A program made the position numbers and the translations under genes. A model generated the notes under the pieces. It did not search any database. It had not been told where the DNA came from and saw nothing but the letters and a program-made list of their open reading frames with translations. Positions 35,919 to 43,980 of a DNA stretch of 64,000 nucleotides are shown piece by piece (position 1 is the stretch's first letter; each line of letters begins with the position of its first letter). The stretch is from Sphingomonas endolithica (GTDB taxonomy: Bacteria; Pseudomonadota; Alphaproteobacteria; Sphingomonadales; Sphingomonadaceae), in contig NZ_CP103057.1 of the NCBI RefSeq assembly GCF_025231525.1, positions 1,381,001 through 1,445,000 of the forward strand, read 5' to 3'.

Positions 35919-38900
35919 GCCACCACCTCATCGCAGCGCGCGCACAACGTGCCGTCTTCGGTGACTTCGGGCAGGAGGCGCCAGCAGCGACCGCATTTAT
36001 GATAGTCGCTCGGCACGACGCTGATCGCATCGCCCTGGGTCACCTTGGCGACGATGAACAATTCGGCCAGTGCCGCGGGCGACAGGATGGGCTCGGGCAC
36101 GGTGACCTCGGCCTCGAGGCTGGAGCGCACGCGCTTCTCGCGGCGGAGCGGTTCGATCGCCTCGGTCACCTGTTCGCGCAGGCGGCGGACATCGCTCCAC
36201 TGCGTGGAGACGGCATCGTCGCCGGGAAGCGCCGGCAGTTCGGGCCATTCGAGATAATGGACCGAACCGTCTTCCGACGGATAGCGCGCCTGCCATACTT
36301 CCTCGGCCGTGAAGCACAGGATCGGCGCGGCATAGCGCACCAACGCATGGAACAGGATGTCGAGCACGGTGCGGTAGCTGCGGCGTTTGATGTCGCCCGG
36401 CGCGTCGCAATACAGCGAATCCTTGCGGATATCGAAGAAGAAGGCCGAGAGATCGTCCTGCGCGAAATCGGTCAGCAGGCGCAGGTATTTGTTGAACTCA
36501 TAGCCTTCGGCCGCCGTCTTCAGTTCGAGATCGATCATGCCCAGCCGGTGGAGGACGTATTTCTCCAGTGCCGGCATGTCCTTGACCGCAACGCGCTCGG
36601 CCTCGTCGAAGCCGTCGAGCGCGCCGAGGAGATAGCGGAAGGTGTTGCGCAGCTTGCGATAGGCGTCGCTCGCCGTGCCGAGCACTTCCTTGCCGATCTT
36701 CACATCGTCGAAATAGTCGGTCGAGGCGACCCACATGCGCAGGATGTCGGCGCCGGATTCCTGGATGATCTTGAGCGGATCGACGACGTTGCCGAGCGAC
36801 TTGGACATTTTCCGGCCCTGCCCGTCGAGCGCGAAGCCGTGGGTGAGGACGGCGTCGTACGGCGCGCGGCCGCGGGTGCCGCTGGATTCCAGCAGCGAGG
36901 ACTGGAACCAGCCGCGATGCTGGTCGGAGCCTTCGAGGTACAAATTGGCGCGCGTGCCTTCGCCGTAGCGCGCCTCGATCACGAAGGCGTGCGTGCTGCC
37001 GCTGTCGAACCAGACGTCGAGGATGTCGGTGATGACCTCATAGTCGGCGAGGTCGTAGTCGGGGCCGAGCAGCGTCTGGTGATCGGCGGCAAACCAGGCG
37101 TCGGCGCCGCCTTCCTTGAACGCGGCTGTGATGCGGGCGTTGACGGCCGGGTCGTTGAGATACTCGCCGGTGGCGCGGTTGACGTAGAGCGCGATGGGGA
37201 CGCCCCAGGCGCGCTGGCGGCTGATCACCCAGTCGGGGCGGCCTTCGACCATGGCGCGGATACGGTTTTCGCTGCGGGCGGGAACCCAGCGGGTGCGGGC
37301 GATGGCGTCCAGGGCCGTCTCACGCAGGGTTGCGCCATTGGAGAGGGGCTTCTTGACGTCGCTCGAAGCGAACGGTTTGGGGATCGTGTCATCCCCTCCT
37401 CCGCTCGTTTCGAGCGAAGTCGAGAAACCGTCCGACGCGCTGCGATCCATCGGGATGAACCATTGCGGCGTGGCGCGGAAGATGACCTTGGCCTTGGAGC
37501 GCCATGAATGTGGGTAGCTATGCTGGTAGTCGTCGCTGGCCGCGAGCAAGGCGCCGGCTGCGCGCAGGTCCGCGCAGATGGGGCCGTCGGCGCTCACGAA
37601 CTTCTTGTTGATCACACTGCCCTGCCCGCCGAGCCACGCCCAGTCGGCGCGGTACATGCCGGCGCCATCGACCGCGAACACCGGATCGATGCCGTACTGC
37701 TTGCACAGCAGGAAATCGTCCTCGCCATGGTCCGGCGACATGTGGACGAGGCCGGTGCCGGCATCGGTGGTGACGAAATCGCCGGGCAGGAATGGGCGAG
37801 GCTTGGCGAAGAAGGCCAACCGCTTGTCCGCTTCTTCGTCATCCCCGCGGAGGCGGGGATCCATAGTCGCGGACGTCTCGGAACATGGATTCCCGCCTTC
37901 GCGGGAATGACGGAGGAAGTTGTAGATCGGGTGGCGGGCGGTGGCGCCTTCGAGCTGCGAGCCCTTGAAGGTTCGCCCAATCGAATACTCGACCGACTTA
38001 TCGTTGCTATCCATCGCCGTCGGCGCGGCGTTGAGCCGGGCGACAAAGCTTTCGATTAGATCGGCTGCGACTAAATAGTAGTTGCCGATCGTGCTCGGAT
38101 TCCAGATCACATTGACAAGCGAATACTCGATCTCTGGCCCATAGCTCAGCGCCTGGTTGACCGGGATCGTCCACGGCGTGGTCGTCCAGATCACCGCGTG
38201 CGCGCCGACCAGTTCGGGCGCGTTCGGCGCGTCGATGATCTCGAAGGCGACGTCGATCTGCGTCGAGACCACGTCCTCATATTCGACCTCGGCCTCGGCG
38301 AGCGCGGTCTTCTCGACCGGGCTCCACATCACCGGCTTGGCGCCGCGATACAGCTGGCCGCTTGTCGCGAATTTGAGCAATTCGCCGACGATCGACGCTT
38401 CTGCCTCGAACTTCATCGTCAGATACGGATCGGCCCAGTCACCCATCACGCCCAGGCGCTCGAACTGCGCGCGCTGCACCGCGACCCATTTCTCGGCATA
38501 GGCGCGGCATTCGGCGCGGAATTGCGCGACCGGCACCTCGTCCTTGTTGAGCTTCTTGGCGCGATACGCTTCCTCGACCTTCCACTCGATCGGCAAACCG
38601 TGGCAGTCCCAGCCCGGCACGTATGGCGCATCCTTGCCCATCAGCGACTGGCTGCGGACGATGATGTCCTTTAGCACCTTGTTCATCGCATGGCCCATAT
38701 GGATGTCGCCATTGGCGTAGGGCGGGCCATCATGCAGGATGAAGCGCTCGCGGCCAGCGCGTTGCTCGCGCAACGACGCGTACAGGCCGATCTTTTCCCA
38801 GCGTTCCAGGATCGCCGGTTCCTTCGCGGCGAGGCCGGCTTTCATCGGAAAGTCGGTCTTCGGCAGGAAGACGGTATCGCGCCAGTCAGTCTGGGCGCTG

Positions 38901-38929
38901 TGGGCGGAGGTATCTGGAGTGTCGCTCAT
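35915..38929 (-). CDS. ileS: Isoleucyl-tRNA synthetase with palindromic repeats inside its reading frame
   Basis: Class I synthetase, 1004 residues. HIGH-type motif HMGH at 77-80, KMSKS at about 706-710, and a C-terminal zinc finger (CGRCWRLLPE...LCARC). The frame is intact. Two segments are unlike other IleRS proteins. About residues 340-364 read HSREGGNP...DPRLRGDD, the translation of a palindromic element at 37838-37912, in the editing (CP1) domain region. About residues 499-510 (DGFSTSLETSG) are coded by a half copy of family C at 37401-37431, just after QWFIPMD. The start at MSDTPDTS is preceded by a 13-codon possible extension. It is the first gene of ileS-lspA-DUF3035. Confidence 0.95.
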   Translation of the reverse strand: MSDTPDTSAHSAQTDWRDTVFLPKTDFPMKAGLAAKEPAILERWEKIGLYASLREQRAGRERFILHDGPPYANGDIHMGHAMNKVLKDIIVRSQSLMGKDAPYVPGWDCHGLPIEWKVEEAYRAKKLNKDEVPVAQFRAECRAYAEKWVAVQRAQFERLGVMGDWADPYLTMKFEAEASIVGELLKFATSGQLYRGAKPVMWSPVEKTALAEAEVEYEDVVSTQIDVAFEIIDAPNAPELVGAHAVIWTTTPWTIPVNQALSYGPEIEYSLVNVIWNPSTIGNYYLVAADLIESFVARLNAAPTAMDSNDKSVEYSIGRTFKGSQLEGATARHPIYNFLRHSREGGNPCSETSATMDPRLRGDDEEADKRLAFFAKPRPFLPGDFVTTDAGTGLVHMSPDHGEDDFLLCKQYGIDPVFAVDGAGMYRADWAWLGGQGSVINKKFVSADGPICADLRAAGALLAASDDYQHSYPHSWRSKAKVIFRATPQWFIPMDRSASDGFSTSLETSGGGDDTIPKPFASSDVKKPLSNGATLRETALDAIARTRWVPARSENRIRAMVEGRPDWVISRQRAWGVPIALYVNRATGEYLNDPAVNARITAAFKEGGADAWFAADHQTLLGPDYDLADYEVITDILDVWFDSGSTHAFVIEARYGEGTRANLYLEGSDQHRGWFQSSLLESSGTRGRAPYDAVLTHGFALDGQGRKMSKSLGNVVDPLKIIQESGADILRMWVASTDYFDDVKIGKEVLGTASDAYRKLRNTFRYLLGALDGFDEAERVAVKDMPALEKYVLHRLGMIDLELKTAAEGYEFNKYLRLLTDFAQDDLSAFFFDIRKDSLYCDAPGDIKRRSYRTVLDILFHALVRYAAPILCFTAEEVWQARYPSEDGSVHYLEWPELPALPGDDAVSTQWSDVRRLREQVTEAIEPLRREKRVRSSLEAEVTVPEPILSPAALAELFIVAKVTQGDAISVVPSDYHKCGRCWRLLPEVTEDGTLCARCDEVVA
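37401..37431. repeat. Half family C element inside ileS
   Basis: Plus strand CCGCTCGTTTCGAGCGAAGT..., the reverse complement of the TCTCGACTTCGCTCGACACG-type arm of repeats at 4374 and 8110, with AAACG for CACG. It keeps the ileS frame and contributes the residues FSTSLETSG. Confidence 0.7.
37838..37912. repeat. Palindromic element inside ileS (family H)
   Basis: A 75-base element: CGTCATCCCCGCGGAGGCGG at the left and CCGCCTTCGCGGGAATGACG at the right pair imperfectly across an unpaired middle. In the ileS direction it is read HSREGGNP...MDPRLRGDD. Length is a multiple of three, so the frame is kept. It resembles the arms of families A and G in starting CGTCA and ending TGACG. Confidence 0.85.
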
Positions 38930-39470
38930 GAGGGCGCAGGCTCTAGCGCCATCGGGGGAGGCGCGCAAAGCAAATGGCGCGGGCCAATGGCGGGCGCGAA
39001 TGTTGAGGATGTGGACGCTCGGCGCGTTTTCTCGTGTGACGTTGAACCGGTTGGTTGAACGTCGTGGGGAGGGAAGCGGAAGTGCATCATCGATGAGATG
39101 TAATTGGCGGGTGGCGTGTAGGACAGCGTTTCCCCCGCTTGCTCGTGGATCGTTGGATTGCGCTTGTTCCCCGGCGAAGGCCGGGGTCCAGTCGCCGGGC
39201 AGATGTTGGTTGGCGCCGCGCCGGTAACTACTGACATCGCGACTGGGCCCCGGCGTTCGCCGGGGAACTGGTTGCGCGGGTTGTACCTGCTGTGCTTGTT
39301 ACACTTGTTGCGCCAGTTGCGCGCCAGCGGATAGCGACGGCATCACGCCGGCGTGCTTGGCAACGGGACTTCCTAACCGGGCGCCCTGCTGATACGGGAC
39401 GGACACCCTATATGACATCTATCGGACGGCGCTGGCCGTACCGGTCCATGCACTGACCCGGAGTTACCCC
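38930..39470. other. ileS-prfB divergent spacer, 541 bases, mostly no gene
   Basis: Contains family B copy 3 at 39166-39268. The part from 38930 to 39165 has no convincing frame; it includes GAATGTTGAG at 38998-39007. The last 200 bases should hold the prfB promoter; no clear -35/-10 pair was assigned. Confidence 0.55.
39166..39268. repeat. Family B palindromic repeat, copy 3
   Basis: Arms GTTCCCCGGCGAAGGCCGGG and CCCGGCGTTCGCCGGGGAAC, extended by TCCAGTCGC / GCGACTGGG. Same length (about 103) and inner TTGGTTGGCGCCGCGCCGG motif as copy 2. Confidence 0.85.
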
Positions 39471-40598
39471 ATGCGCGCCGAAGCGCAGGCACATGCCGAC
39501 ACGATCAACGAGGCGCTCGAATTGCTGCGCCGTTTCCTCGACTGGGATCGCGCGCTGCGCCGCCTGGACGAGCTGAATGCGCGCGTCGAGGACCAGGCGT
39601 TGTGGAACGACCCCAAGGCGGCGCAGGCAGTGATGCGCGAGCGGCGGCGGCTGGAGGAAGCGATCACCGCGACGCGCGCGATCGAGAGCGAGCTCAGCGA
39701 CACGTCCGAGCTGATCGAAATGGCCGAGGCCGAGGGCGACGCTGCGATGGAGGCGGACGGCGTGGCGGCGCTCGCCGAACTGGCGGCGCGGGCCGACAAG
39801 GACAAGGTGAAGGCGCTGCTGGCGGGCGAGGCCGATGGCAACGACACCTATATCGAGGTCAATGCCGGTGCCGGCGGGACCGAGAGCCAGGATTGGGCCG
39901 GGATGCTCAGCCGGATGTATTCGCGCTGGGGCGAGCGCCACGGGCTGAAGGTCGAGCTGATCGACCAGCATTCGGGCGAGCAGGCCGGCATCAAATCGGC
40001 GACATTGCTGCTGAAGGGCGAGAACGCTTACGGCTATGCCAAGACCGAGAGCGGCGTGCACCGGCTGGTGCGGATCAGCCCGTATGACAGCGCGGCGCGG
40101 CGGCATACGTCGTTCGCCTCCGTCTGGGTCTATCCGGTGGTCGATGACAATATCGAGGTCGAGTATAACGAGAGCGACCTGCGCATCGACACGTACCGCG
40201 CATCCGGTGCCGGCGGCCAGCACATCAACACGACCGATTCCGCGGTGCGCATCACGCATATCCCGACCGGCATCGTGGTGCAGTGCCAGAACCAGCGATC
40301 GCAGCACAAGAACAAGGCCGAGGCGTACAATCAGCTGCGCGCGCGGCTGTATGAGCGCGAATTGTCGATCCGCGAGGCAGCGGCCAATGCCGAGAATGCC
40401 GGCAAGACCGATATCGGGTGGGGCCACCAGATCCGGTCCTATGTGCTGCAGCCGTACCAGATGGTGAAGGATTTGCGCACCGGCGTAACGTCGACTGCGC
40501 CATCGGACGTGCTGGACGGCGATCTCGACGCGTTCATGGCGGCGGCGCTGTCGCAGCGGGTAACCGGCGAGGCCGTCGAGATCGAGGACGTGGATTGA
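39471..40598 (+). CDS. prfB: Peptide chain release factor 2
   Basis: Terminates translation at UGA and UAA. Protein of 375 residues with an N-terminal helical domain, codon-recognition motif SPY (203-205, where Escherichia coli has SPF), and the catalytic GGQ at 248-250. No programmed +1 frameshift: at the place of the E. coli CUU-UGA slippery stop this gene reads CTC GAC (residues 23-24, 39537-39542) and continues in one frame. The RF2 dosage feedback is thus absent. It is divergent from ileS. Confidence 0.96.
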   Translation: MRAEAQAHADTINEALELLRRFLDWDRALRRLDELNARVEDQALWNDPKAAQAVMRERRRLEEAITATRAIESELSDTSELIEMAEAEGDAAMEADGVAALAELAARADKDKVKALLAGEADGNDTYIEVNAGAGGTESQDWAGMLSRMYSRWGERHGLKVELIDQHSGEQAGIKSATLLLKGENAYGYAKTESGVHRLVRISPYDSAARRHTSFASVWVYPVVDDNIEVEYNESDLRIDTYRASGAGGQHINTTDSAVRITHIPTGIVVQCQNQRSQHKNKAEAYNQLRARLYERELSIREAAANAENAGKTDIGWGHQIRSYVLQPYQMVKDLRTGVTSTAPSDVLDGDLDAFMAAALSQRVTGEAVEIEDVD

Positions 40599-40603
40599 GC
40601 GTG

Positions 40604-41335
40604 ATGCCCAACCTTCGCTTGGCCGGCTTGGCGGCGCTAGGGCTGATCGCGCTCGCCGCCTGCGAGGTCGCGCCTTCCGCCCCCAAGGTGACGAAGGACA
40701 AGATCGGCCCCTTCCCCACCGCCGACCGCCCGGTCGCGCACATCGTGTCGTCGCGCTGGTCGACCGAGGAAGCGCGCGACCGGATGAACGAGGCGGGCCA
40801 GGTGATGGCCAAGTCCGGCATCACGCCGGGCATGACCGTCGCCGATATCGGCGCCGGCGAAGGCTATTACACGATCCGCCTGGCGCAGCGCGTCGGCAAG
40901 GAGGGGCGTGTGCTGGCCGAGGATATCGTCGGCGAGGTGCGCGATGCACTGGCCGAGCGCGTGGCGCGCGAGCGGCTCGACAATGTCAGCGTGAAGCTGG
41001 GCGCGCCGGCCGATCCCAAGCTGCCCGACAATAGTTTCGACCGCGTGCTGCTGGTGCATATGTACCATGAGATCGAGCAGCCGTACGAATTCCTGTGGCG
41101 CTTGCGCCCGGCGCTGCGCGCGGGCGGACAGGTGGTGGTGGTGGATGCCCATCGCCCCACGCAGGACCATGGCACGCCGCCTGCCCTGCTGAAATGCGAG
41201 TTCGCGCGCGTCGGCTATACCCAGGTCGGCATGTACGACATGCCCTCGGCCGGCGGCTATCTGGCGACGTTCCGGGCCGAGGGGCCGCGGCCTGCGCCCA
41301 AGACGATCCGTGCGTGCAAGATGGCCAAGAGCTGA
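40604..41335 (+). CDS. Exported SAM-dependent methyltransferase-like lipoprotein
   Basis: A 243-residue protein that combines a lipoprotein signal (MPNLRLAGLAALGLIALAACE, lipobox LAAC) with a class I methyltransferase fold: motif I VADIGAGEGYYTIRLA, then LAEDIVGEV, SFDRVLLVHMYHEIEQPYE and VVVVDAHRP. The donor S-adenosylmethionine is cytosolic, so activity outside the membrane would be odd; the fold may have been reused. It starts five bases after the prfB stop. A GTG one codon upstream is also possible. Confidence 0.82.
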   Translation: MPNLRLAGLAALGLIALAACEVAPSAPKVTKDKIGPFPTADRPVAHIVSSRWSTEEARDRMNEAGQVMAKSGITPGMTVADIGAGEGYYTIRLAQRVGKEGRVLAEDIVGEVRDALAERVARERLDNVSVKLGAPADPKLPDNSFDRVLLVHMYHEIEQPYEFLWRLRPALRAGGQVVVVDAHRPTQDHGTPPALLKCEFARVGYTQVGMYDMPSAGGYLATFRAEGPRPAPKTIRACKMAKS

Positions 41336-41347
41336 GCGGGCGCGGGC

Positions 41348-41752
41348 CTACAGCAATTCCAGCATGCGGAAACTCGCCGATCGATCGCGCGCGAGGATGA
41401 CGTGGTCGACCAGGGATACGCCGATCGCATTCAGCGCCTGGGCCAGCCGCCGGGTGACGGCGCGATCCGCTTCGCTGGGCGTCGGATCGCCGCTTGGATG
41501 ATTATGCGCCATCACCACGGCAACGGTGTCGAACGCGATCGCGTCGGCAACCACGTCGCGCACTGGCACGAGCACAGCCGCCGTGCCGCCGGGATGCGTA
41601 TGGCGCATGCCGAGAACCCTCCGTTCCGGATCAAGATAGGCAAAGGCGAGCATCTCGTGCGGCTGGTGCGCCAGCGGTTCGAACAGCGCCAGCGCCGCGG
41701 CGAGATCGGGCACATGGCGCGTGTCGCGGCTGGCGGTGGCGGCGGGGTTCAT
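41348..41752 (-). CDS. Short RadC-like JAB/JAMM domain protein
   Basis: Protein of 134 residues that contains only the metalloprotease-like RadC domain: HNHPSGDPTPSEAD at residues 83-96, with metal ligands H83, H85 and D96. The N-terminal helix-hairpin-helix part of standard RadC proteins (about 220 residues) is absent. The start is taken as MNPAATASRD; a nine-codon extension is possible. Convergent with the methyltransferase-like gene and divergent from thyA. RadC-type JAB domains occur in repair and mobile-element contexts; the role is unproven. Confidence 0.82.
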   Translation of the reverse strand: MNPAATASRDTRHVPDLAAALALFEPLAHQPHEMLAFAYLDPERRVLGMRHTHPGGTAAVLVPVRDVVADAIAFDTVAVVMAHNHPSGDPTPSEADRAVTRRLAQALNAIGVSLVDHVILARDRSASFRMLELL

Positions 41753-41880
41753 GGCCTCACGCTGCGCGGGCAACGACACGGTCGTAAAGCGCGGGCGGCT
41801 CCATTGCGGCGGTTTCGGGCGGAGCGCACGGCGATGCTGGCGATCGCACCGCGACGCGGTACAAGGGGAATCGTGACGTA

Positions 41881-42789
41881 GTGGAGATTGGCGTGGCTCA
41901 CCCCGAACAACAATATCTGGATCTGCTCGGACGCGTGCTCGACAAAGGCGACGAGCGGATGGACCGGACGGGTATCGGGACCAGATCGCTGTTCGGTGAA
42001 TTGCTGCGCTTCGATCTGAGTGGCGGCCAGGTGCCGATCATCACCACCAAGCGGGTCTATTGGAAGACGGCGGTCAAGGAGATGCTGTGGTTCCTGAAGG
42101 GCGGCACCAACATCCGGGAGTTGCTGCAGGACAATGTGCATATCTGGAGCGACTGGCCGCATGCCCGCTACAAGCGGGAAACGGGTGACGACATCACCCA
42201 GGCCGAGTTCGAGGCGCGCGTGCTGGGTGACGACGGTTTCGCGCAGCAATGGGGCGACCTTGGCCCGGTCTATGGCAAGCAGTGGCGCAGATGGGTGGAC
42301 AGCTCAGGTGCCGAGCACGACCAGATCGCGACCCTGGTCGACACATTGAAGCACAATCCGTCGAGCCGGAGGATGCTGTTCCATGCGTGGAACGTCGGCG
42401 AGCTGGACCAGATGGCGCTGCCGCCATGCCACATGGTCTATCAGTTTCACGTAAACTCACGCCGCGAGCTCAACTGCCTGATCTTCCAGCGCTCGTGCGA
42501 CCTCTTCCTGGGAGCGGCGTTCAACTTCACCGGCGGTGCCGCCTTGCTGGTGATGCTGGCGCAACAGGCTGGCCTGACGCCCGGCGAGCTGGTGTGGGTC
42601 GGTGGTGACGTCCACGTCTACCTCAACCATCAGGAACAGGTCCGCGAACAGACTTCGCGGGCGCCCCGCCCCTTCCCGACGATGCGGCTGACGCGACAGC
42701 CGAGCTCGATCGACGCGTATCGGATCGAGGACTTCGAGGTGAGCGATTATACGCCTCACCCCTCGATCCACGGTGACGTGGCCGTCTGA
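41881..42789 (+). CDS. thyA: Thymidylate synthase
   Basis: Converts dUMP to dTMP with methylenetetrahydrofolate. The 302-residue protein has RTGIGTRSLFG with the folate/phosphate-binding Arg, PIITTKRVYWK, WSDWPHARYKRE, and the active-site Cys C183 in ALPPCHMVYQF, followed by QRSCDLFLGAAFN. Start: GTG at 41881 (with AAGGGGA upstream) or GTG at 41893, which has GGAG six bases before it and may be the better one. folA, the enzyme that regenerates its folate, is 6 kb away. Confidence 0.95.
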   Translation: MEIGVAHPEQQYLDLLGRVLDKGDERMDRTGIGTRSLFGELLRFDLSGGQVPIITTKRVYWKTAVKEMLWFLKGGTNIRELLQDNVHIWSDWPHARYKRETGDDITQAEFEARVLGDDGFAQQWGDLGPVYGKQWRRWVDSSGAEHDQIATLVDTLKHNPSSRRMLFHAWNVGELDQMALPPCHMVYQFHVNSRRELNCLIFQRSCDLFLGAAFNFTGGAALLVMLAQQAGLTPGELVWVGGDVHVYLNHQEQVREQTSRAPRPFPTMRLTRQPSSIDAYRIEDFEVSDYTPHPSIHGDVAV

Positions 42790-42840
42790 TCGCCAGGCCG
42801 CGGGGAGCGGATCGCGCCCGGACCAACGATACCGCGTATC

Positions 42841-43890
42841 TTACAAGCCGAGCGCCGCCTTGATCTCTCCCCAGCGTACCAGCTTGAAGTTCTGCGCGCG
42901 CGGGGGATTGGCGCCGTCCTGCGCGATCATCAGGCCATCTGGATAGGCGGGGCCGAAATCGCCGGCAGCGATCTCGATGCCGTCGGTTTCCTCGGTCGCG
43001 CCGAGGGTACCCGCGGCGATGCGAAAGCGGCCGACATAGGCCTCGTCCGACAAGCGAAACACCGCATAGGCATTGTCGCCCTGGCTGGAGACGACGACGT
43101 AACCGTCGGCGACCGCCACGCCCTCGGCATCGGCGACGATCGCCTTGCCATCGGCGGCCGCGACTTTGACCGGATCGACCGCGCCGCCGGCACGCGCATC
43201 GAAGCGCCACAGCCCGACATCTTCCTCGGCGACGTATAGCCGGGCGCTGACGGGATCGAATGCACAGCCCTCCGACTGGGTGCCGAGCTTCATCGTGCGC
43301 ACGATGCGGCCGGTGGGCGTGCCGCCGGTGAGATCCAGCGCGACCTGGCGGATCGTGCCGTCCTTGATCACCATGAAGGCATAGAGCGTGGCGGCGTCGC
43401 GATACAGGCAGATGCCATAGGCCTCGCCAGCGCCGCTTGGCACACGGCCGATCGGGCTGAGCTTCGCGGTCGCCTTGTCGAGTGCATATAGTGCGACATG
43501 CGCGTTCAGCGGATCGTTGCGGTCGCTGGCCGCGACGATGATGCGACCGTCATGCTCGGCGAGATCGACATTGTTGACGCGCCCGGCATCGGTGAAGTCG
43601 CGCACCTTGCCGTCCAGCCCGTAGACGTACAGCCCGGCCTTCTTGTCGGTACCGACGATCAGGCTCTGCGCCGGATCAGCGGCGTTGCGCCAGATCGCGG
43701 GATCGTCCGCTGCATCGGCATTGGCGGTCGCTACGGCGATTGTCTCGCCCGAGGCGTGAACGGTCTGGGCCGGCAACGCATTGGCGATGCGCGTTTCGAG
43801 CGGGATTTCGCTCCGGCTGCAGGCCGGGAGAGCCCCGGGAAGTAGCACCGCTGTCATCAGATTGAAACGGAGCTTGCGCCAACGCGTCAT
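42841..43890 (-). CDS. Beta-propeller phytase
   Basis: Extracellular or periplasmic calcium-dependent phytase releasing phosphate from inositol hexakisphosphate. In 349 residues: a signal region (LMTAVLLPGALPACSRSE, a Cys that could be lipidated), then six-bladed propeller motifs DADDPAIWRNAADP, GTDKKAGLYVYGLDG, RVNNVDLAEHDG, SEGCAFDPVSARLYVAEED and DAEGVAVADGYVVVSSQGDN, all with the Asp/Glu that bind Ca and phosphate. It faces away from a TonB receptor 90 bases off, a pairing known for bacterial beta-propeller phytases. Confidence 0.92.
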   Translation of the reverse strand: MTRWRKLRFNLMTAVLLPGALPACSRSEIPLETRIANALPAQTVHASGETIAVATANADAADDPAIWRNAADPAQSLIVGTDKKAGLYVYGLDGKVRDFTDAGRVNNVDLAEHDGRIIVAASDRNDPLNAHVALYALDKATAKLSPIGRVPSGAGEAYGICLYRDAATLYAFMVIKDGTIRQVALDLTGGTPTGRIVRTMKLGTQSEGCAFDPVSARLYVAEEDVGLWRFDARAGGAVDPVKVAAADGKAIVADAEGVAVADGYVVVSSQGDNAYAVFRLSDEAYVGRFRIAAGTLGATEETDGIEIAAGDFGPAYPDGLMIAQDGANPPRAQNFKLVRWGEIKAALGL

Positions 43891-43980
43891 AATTGAACCC
43901 TACCTGCCCACCTCATCGGGGGGCCGTGGCAGCAGAGCAGCCGGCGGTCAAATATCGAAAAAGATCTTTGGGGGGCTCCT

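Noticed and set aside
35999..37507. Plus-strand 502-codon frame antisense to ileS
   Set aside because: ileS on the minus strand has all synthetase motifs; the antisense frame is a shadow.
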